Positions 40,001-43,576 of a stretch of DNA of 43,576 nucleotides are shown here, one piece after another (the stretch's first letter is position 1; every line of letters starts with the position of its first letter). Made by a program: the position numbers and the translations under genes. The notes under the pieces were generated by a model. The model did not search any database and was not told the DNA's origin. It saw nothing but the letters and a program-made list of their open reading frames with translations. The stretch is from a virus: positions 1-43,576 of the IMG/VR virus record IMGVR_UViG_3300028835_000233; one strand, 5' to 3'.

Positions 40001-43000
40001 TGACTGAGCTGCTGCTGCAGCTCATTGGTTGCATTGGTGCGATTCTGGCGGCCCTCTCTGCCGAGCTGATATTCTTTGTAAACAATGCCATGTTTGGCGA
40101 GGATCGCCCGTGTAGCAGGGCTGGCGTCCATCGGAATGACCGCCCCTGAGAACTCACTCAAGTCCACCGCTCGCTGCGGCTTGGCCTCGAAATACGGCAC
40201 CGGCGCCTGCACAAAAGCAGCAATCGCATCTAAGCCCTGCTCGATTATGTGGTCAGGAAACGGGCCCTCGAATCCGGCGCGGGTCAGGCCAGCCTTGAGC
40301 GCCTGAGCATCAGTTCCCTTGTACCCCGGACGGTTGAAGTTTTGCACCGTGTAGGCCATCGCCTCGCGAGCTGCATCAGTGGAATGGTCGTAGATGCTGT
40401 CAGCGGAAATGAATGGCCACCAGCCGGCCATCTCTGTTGTCCACGAAAACACCATGCGCTGCGCTGCCTCGCGAGCTGTATCTACCTCGTCGGGTGTGCC
40501 GATCTGCTCAATCGCCCGCCGTCTGGCCTCGGGCATGCTCTTGATTCTGGCAGCCGCCTTAGCCCTGAGCATGCCCTCGCTCGGGAAAAAGTCCTCGGTG
40601 CCCCTGAGCTTGCCCTTCATTTTGCGCACGATATTGGCCAGCGTGTAGGGCTCCCACCGGCCGCTGATCTTGATGCGCGGATCACCCATGCGGCTCCTTA
40701 TTTTGCGCTCGGCCCATATCTTGTAATCATTCTCGGCACGGAGCGCCTGAATCCTGCCGTCGAGGTAGGTCTGAGTGTCAACGTCATTGATGTTCTGGCT
40801 GCCCTTGCGCTCCACATCGCGCTTGAGCCGGTCGTAAACCGAGATCACAAGGCTGCCATCCTCATTCATGATGCCGGCGCGATGGATGAAATCTGTCGCA
40901 CGGGCATAAATTCGCTCAGCTCGCGCAGCCTCCTCGAGTGGCCCGGCCTCTGCAGGAATCTTGGGCTCCCTGCCAATGAAATACTCACGGATTGCATTCC
41001 TGACCGCCTCGCCAGCTTTTCTCATGTGCCGCTGGCGCGACAGGTGCTCCCACTCGAGATTTTCAGCGCTGAGATCGCCGGCAAAGAATTTCAGGATCCG
41101 CGGCGACCAGCCCCACACGTAGCCCGGCCGCACATCATCGAGCCTCGCCTGCGGAGTATCGTTATAGACCTCCTTCAGAAACCACGCCTTAGAGGTATTG
41201 TCAGTCAGCATGTGCTGGATCAGGCGGTCAGGATCCGGGTGCCGGCGCATGTGCTCCCACAGGAAATCGGGCAGGCCGCTGTATTTCGAGCCGCCGATAG
41301 CCTTGGCAATATCCTCGACCTCCGCGAGCAGCTCAGTCACGATGTCATGCGCCGAGGGCTTGTAATTCGCTTTAGGAAATCTGACTGCGTAGGCATCAGC
41401 ATCGAATAGCGGAACCTGCTGCGGATCCCCGAGCTCGCGAGTACCGATCAGGGTGATCTCACCAAAGCCCTGGATGTCCTTGCCCTCGGGCATAACTGCA
41501 ATGGACGGCACGGCAAGGCCACCGAGCTTGTCGGAGAATTCCAGATTCTCGGAAGTCAGGTTATGGAGCGCCTGCAGCTTGGGCTCTTGTGACTGGTAAA
41601 ACGTAGTGCCACTCACCGGCGGCCGGCGGCCGAAGTCCGAGACAGTCTGGATCTCGCCGGTGCCACCCTCTCGAATGAAATGATCGAGGATTCTGAATTC
41701 ATTGGCATTGGCCCAGAAGCCCATATTTTCGGTGATCGCAGGATCATCGGCCTTGGTGAAAACCATAGCCGCGCCACCGCCGAGCTCGCTGAATGCCTGC
41801 AGTAATCGCTGGTGGCCTCGAGTAGTTTTGAGGGACCGCATCTGATCGGGGTCCATCGACAGATAGCCCAGTGGCCTGTGGCGGTTATCCAAGATCAGGA
41901 CGCCATCAGGCGGGTCCATCTCGGTCAGCAGCGCCTTCACTTCTGTTGGACCGTGGAGTGTATCGAGCTCATCGACACGCGCCCGCAGGATGCGCTCGGT
42001 GATAGGCACCTCCATGCGTCTGGGCAGTGGCTTGAATGGCCTTGCCATGCCGATTGCCCTGCCATCTGGGCCGAGCTCACTGTATCCGGCAGCGCCACTG
42101 CCGATCACAACATGCCCGGCGACGGTGACATCCGTATTCTCGAGCGTAGTCGTGAGCTTTTGCGTAATCATCTCATCTGCCTGAGATGGCTGTGCGACAC
42201 CTGATGGATGATTGTGCGCAAACCAGACCTTAGTGGCGCCCGGAGTGGTTAGAATGGCGCCGGCCATAACGCTCGGATAGACGCTGGTGCCGTCATACGT
42301 GCCCTTGGAGTGGCGCACGACACTGAGGACTCGATTATTCTGATCCAGTACCAGTGCCCACATACCCTCCTGAGCCTGCCGGCGAATCGACGCCATGACA
42401 TGCGCAGCATCGTCGGCATTGTTGACGACATTCAGCCCGGTCGGCAGGGTGCCAGTCTCCTCCTGCCTGACCCGCACCTTGTAATTTGCTACGGCCTCAA
42501 CGGCCTTCTGTGACTGGGGCACATCGGCATCAGCAAACAAGTCGCCCTGATCGCGCCCTGGCGGCCTGATCGGCTCCATGATGATGTAATTGCCACGCTG
42601 ATCTCGGGCCTCGTTGCGACGTTCCCCGTGGAACACTGTGCGGATCCGATCATCGATGTTGCGATTCTGCTCATCCAGAGTGCGCAGTCTGGCATGCAGC
42701 CCGTGGGCTTTATCCCGCAGTGCCGTGAAACTTTTAACCAGTTCCATTGGTGTGTTGCCCTTGAGGCCCAGTCGGCCGGCTTGCAGCATCGGGCGCTGGT
42801 CAGGGTCAAACAGCATCGGGCTCAATATGGCCGCCAAATGCTGATCGTTGTCGATGTCGATATCCTCGGCAACAAAAAAGCCACGCCTACTGGGATACTC
42901 AGCTACAAAATTCTCGATGGCTTCGATGTCCTGTAGCTGCTCCGTTACCTCACCCATCTTGCGCTGGACCGCGGCGCGCTCCACCTGCAGCTTTTCGAGA

Positions 43001-43236
43001 TTGCGCATCTGAATCTCTCGGGCATCGACCAGAGCATTCGGACGCCGCTGGATCTCGCCGCCAGCAAGCTGCACCTTGGAAACGATATCGAGGAGCTCCT
43101 GATTCGATTCGCGGAGCGTGAGCCTGACGGCCTCGACTGGCGTGATGCCCGCTAAGATATGGGATTCAATGAGCTGGCGGTCAGCCTTGCTGATCGCTCT
43201 CCCTAACTTCCTGAAACAGTCCCTTATGCTCGCCAT
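34075..43236 (-). CDS. Giant polyvalent protein (3053 residues), probable internal virion / ejected protein
   Basis: The start at 43236 (MASIRDCFRKLGRAIS) avoids overlap with the gene before it. Visible parts in order: N-terminal helices; a RadC/JAB-like domain near residues 260-400 with HNHPSG at about 340; a domain around 1010-1060 (AKPQRAVDLSEFSGAV); a block near 1340 (ILFLEEVQSDWHQRG) typical of large polyvalent protein-associated domains; a zincin-like HESGH at about 1815; long helical regions (1980-2300); and hydrophobic helices near 2720-2745 and 2925-2945. This is the polyvalent-protein type described for phages and conjugative elements, thought to travel with DNA into the host. It uses over a fifth of the window. 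Confidence 0.82.
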   Translation of the reverse strand: MASIRDCFRKLGRAISKADRQLIESHILAGITPVEAVRLTLRESNQELLDIVSKVQLAGGEIQRRPNALVDAREIQMRNLEKLQVERAAVQRKMGEVTEQLQDIEAIENFVAEYPSRRGFFVAEDIDIDNDQHLAAILSPMLFDPDQRPMLQAGRLGLKGNTPMELVKSFTALRDKAHGLHARLRTLDEQNRNIDDRIRTVFHGERRNEARDQRGNYIIMEPIRPPGRDQGDLFADADVPQSQKAVEAVANYKVRVRQEETGTLPTGLNVVNNADDAAHVMASIRRQAQEGMWALVLDQNNRVLSVVRHSKGTYDGTSVYPSVMAGAILTTPGATKVWFAHNHPSGVAQPSQADEMITQKLTTTLENTDVTVAGHVVIGSGAAGYSELGPDGRAIGMARPFKPLPRRMEVPITERILRARVDELDTLHGPTEVKALLTEMDPPDGVLILDNRHRPLGYLSMDPDQMRSLKTTRGHQRLLQAFSELGGGAAMVFTKADDPAITENMGFWANANEFRILDHFIREGGTGEIQTVSDFGRRPPVSGTTFYQSQEPKLQALHNLTSENLEFSDKLGGLAVPSIAVMPEGKDIQGFGEITLIGTRELGDPQQVPLFDADAYAVRFPKANYKPSAHDIVTELLAEVEDIAKAIGGSKYSGLPDFLWEHMRRHPDPDRLIQHMLTDNTSKAWFLKEVYNDTPQARLDDVRPGYVWGWSPRILKFFAGDLSAENLEWEHLSRQRHMRKAGEAVRNAIREYFIGREPKIPAEAGPLEEAARAERIYARATDFIHRAGIMNEDGSLVISVYDRLKRDVERKGSQNINDVDTQTYLDGRIQALRAENDYKIWAERKIRSRMGDPRIKISGRWEPYTLANIVRKMKGKLRGTEDFFPSEGMLRAKAAARIKSMPEARRRAIEQIGTPDEVDTAREAAQRMVFSWTTEMAGWWPFISADSIYDHSTDAAREAMAYTVQNFNRPGYKGTDAQALKAGLTRAGFEGPFPDHIIEQGLDAIAAFVQAPVPYFEAKPQRAVDLSEFSGAVIPMDASPATRAILAKHGIVYKEYQLGREGRQNRTNATNELQQQLSQAGERTLFQSEIGFTSGLLNAARALDLEQAPAKDMLGRLRKMPGASSLELEALDVPGFIEAKGDEQLTKDELVAYIMANGIEVVETQLGGEFVPQPELTVTINSDFEAFEKYGMEDIYEDEYLYSRNAIWDVSDFHSDFTFQIIEDMDAGNVAVTPDDGMTWLEIDAPINEQTRVHAEDAIEAYIFKNSGGVEFDRVAENVGQQIDGGTNFREVILHMPPVPPEGRPFQWVDFEAGHHDEKNIIAFFLATDRIGPNGERILFLEEVQSDWHQRGKRFGYAMPVPDIPAFEVEETEMQWVAVDPATREPISYGKLQSGQPREIAVGKGVVGYGAMDKSPVDDTLRSQVAARDYLTNHLSTLHQEAVAANLSSVPAGPFRGNAWVTLAMKRAIRLAAEQGYDQLAWSTGDIINTRSNFVQDIDKIVYDPRNADVYTYDAQGTELDHGPMDDQSLSDYIGAENLQKIQDQVSEHANRYDVIGGVESDIVNENPSFIDYIEFSANQDLIQLLYDKGEQAASEFLKNEAEAGDLFVAIDINGEYRRDRNGNILVSKNREYMAEWLENDLYEDFDSLPKLEGMGLHVTTTRGTKMLNFYDKTLVNMTNRAARKLDPEAEVKWKGQELPDAAAQLERLLDARRLANMAWDSFSQARDLGQHEQATFHRQNFDNHVETIKQAEAQQVPGPKVHALDITPKVREMAMLGMTLFQDKHRGSITFDADNRAVIRLGKASNLSTFLHESGHLYLEIMGDLAEQATGPRQVIADYQKILEFLEVNSRREITREHHEKWARAFERYLAEGKAPSADLQGVFAAFAQWLTKIYAKLVLYAGFDMNDEIRGVMDRMLATDEAITSAENTQEFRPLYSSAEEMGVSQERFEVYKDLISRAHQDAFDKEAKKMLAYLEREAKVWWQSEREKVLAEVQAEVWAQPVYRALAMFQRGENPDGTTPDRAIFKLGKDDLIRRYGKEFIKGLPKPWVYTIKRGVDADVAAAIFGFSSADEMIQEMMRVGKMDAVIEAETDLRMRERFPDPLVDGTLAADAVTVVHNEKRAQLLAAELRSLRKQMRQDKKIVSAVSRESARTDREARAANAGMLPNRGELAIIKKLVRDEIDAMRIRAVNPNKYRIAEQKAGRKAFNAAAKGDYQTAYQEKLKQIRNHELFRAATRAKEESGRTQKYLKKFESKTVQQRLGKSGMLDQILAVIEGIDFRTVSLAQVDRNAAMAEMLQAVEDGRLVVPPATLNKLRDMGTNWKDLTVDEFRDMRDIVRQLEHKAKTLAEGVLNGEKVLLQDAVNEVADQILENNKFVPAGVSEPSLSDKGKRSLKQGVMAWLRASSIARVLDQSGFGALTRRVIVPIRRAYAEKLIPGLKKAQKDVSDLYLKHYSKSELGDMHKKRYVEAMGESLSKADLLSIALNWGNAGNRAAMLGGIKRDGSPAYTEQGIQAVLQTLDARDVDFINDIWAYLDSYWPALSEAEQRRRGIAPQKVEALPFTFKGRDGQELTAKGGYYPLAYDRRHSERVKDVELQDLYKKMGNGVFITAQTRSGSTFERVQNHGMVVRLGLHTIDLHLREVVRDISIGDEVNFIKRLLNDKEIRAAFNNTGNDTALEALNLWLTDAAVGELPAEGVVEQSVAWIRTGFVKAKLGWNLMTTLLQFTGIFQTIAVIGSQAYGMGLGKFLQNPVKMYKFVMEQSAFMHTRYIDSTAFDKDVLDTQAHLNSVFGAAPTRLKTWSKAASATFFYPIAKAQSLVDVTTWLGAYWKGRNVKNLSDADAIIYADVQVENAQTSGFYSDRSGLERGTTGTKKNRQSQFIRIWTTLISYMLAKSNIAYEKGVALKRRPTLKGAVYFATDLMLLYTMEGIAAAIIYDQWPDEDDDEGWGWWVAKATVDSAVSGIPFVREIPAARFGGGNTAIGSLGDDIYTLGQQIQQGEVDEALLKNLNNVGGTLFHYPSSQTNRLLDAYWAEDEVEFYEWLTGVRGE

Positions 43237-43237
43237 G

Positions 43238-43576
43238 TCAATCCAAATCTTCAAACATCGCGTGAGTGGCGGCGATGACTATAGCAAGGATGTCATCGTC
43301 ATCTACCTCGAGTGCCTCGCGGTACTGCTCCTCGCGACTCTTGGCCCTTTCCATATCAGTGGTCGGCGGTATCGAGATGACATTGCCCTGCGATGTCGGC
43401 TTTTTGATCGACGGTGAGCCACTGGCCTTGATGATCCTGCGAGCTGTGCCGGCAGACGTAGGCTTGGTGATCTCAGGCGTCCCGGTCGCCGTGATCTTGC
43501 GTATCGCGGAGCCTGCCGCCGTGGGCTTGGTGATCGACGGTGTGCCGGTCGCCGTGACAATGCGCCGAGCTGCACC
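43238..43576 (-). CDS. Repeat-containing virion-region protein, C-terminal 112 residues (cut by window edge)
   Basis: The visible end contains at least three tandem repeats of 21 residues with the pattern TATGTPxITKPTxAGxAxRxI, then an acidic C-terminus (EALEVDDDDILAIVIAA and MFEDLD). The repeat unit is 63 bases. The N-terminus lies beyond the window. Its place directly before the giant polyvalent protein suggests a virion or tail-related protein; the repeats look like a fibrous or linker region. Not recognised. Confidence 0.62.
   Translation of the reverse strand, partial: GAARRIVTATGTPSITKPTAAGSAIRKITATGTPEITKPTSAGTARRIIKASGSPSIKKPTSQGNVISIPPTTDMERAKSREEQYREALEVDDDDILAIVIAATHAMFEDLD

Noticed and set aside
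40249-41409. A 386-residue plus-strand open frame inside the giant gene
   Set aside because: It is antisense to a clearly coding region, with no ribosome site and His/Arg/Leu-rich shadow composition. The same holds for plus-strand frames at 3495-4184, 35125-35784, 37351-38073 and 39190-39867.
1-43576. Lysogeny module
   Set aside because: No integrase, attachment site or CI-type repressor was seen; the XRE and RHH proteins are too small and isolated to argue for lysogeny. Genes outside the window could change this.

Overview
The window is a 43.6 kb piece of a tailed double-stranded DNA phage (Caudoviricetes). The virion genes point to a podovirus: a Sf6-type small terminase, large terminase, a head-tail connector type portal, a Bbp19-like protein, scaffold and a PF19821-type capsid protein, together with one giant polyvalent ejection-type protein. 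The lysis cassette includes a lipoprotein spanin, so the host has an outer membrane (Gram-negative). The sequence is GC-rich and the genes overlap tightly, mostly through ATGA or TGATG junctions. Both edges cut genes (the capsid gene on the left, a repeat protein on the right), so the genome is longer than the window. No integrase, CI-type repressor, DNA polymerase, tRNA or CRISPR array was seen.

Layout. (1) 1-8722, minus strand: head and packaging genes in transcription order TerS, small proteins (one with a twin-arginine leader), a putative abundant virion protein followed by a strong terminator, TerL, portal, Bbp19-like, scaffold, small basic proteins, capsid. (2) 8779-15404, plus strand: an accessory operon behind a promoter with an operator-like palindrome in its spacer. 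It encodes a cytosine-C5-type methyltransferase, two different PP-loop (PAPS-reductase-like) enzymes in tandem, several zinc-ribbon proteins and an XRE regulator. Three of its gene starts are preceded by the same two-hairpin RNA element, with base-pair-preserving changes. (3) 15368-21496, minus strand: a RHH regulator, ParB-like protein, DEAH helicase, DUF1064 and Ref-type nucleases, small HTH proteins and a tandem pair of beta-rich paralogues. (4) 21501-25145, plus strand: recombination genes (coiled-coil protein, ERF annealing protein, YqaJ exonuclease, Lar-like zinc ribbon), a terminator, then a separate one-gene unit with its own promoter, leader hairpin and terminator. (5) 25176-43576, minus strand: repeat protein, 3053-residue polyvalent protein, five fibre or appendage genes (three with the same N-terminal module), endolysin, FN3 secreted protein, holin, two overlapping spanin candidates, a secreted protein and a TM/coiled-coil protein.

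How it fits together. The two divergent control regions (8723-8841 and 21497-21598) each hold a sigma70-like promoter with a palindrome inside the -35/-10 spacer, so regulation probably works by promoter occlusion. Regions 3 and 4 supply recombination and replication functions, region 2 looks like a nucleic-acid modification or host-takeover island, and regions 5 and 1 are late genes. The most unusual parts are the PP-loop/methyltransferase island with its repeated RNA leaders, a candidate small RNA at 20819-20885, and a decayed second copy of the capsid gene start near 961. All function calls come from reading translations and motifs by eye; no database search was possible.
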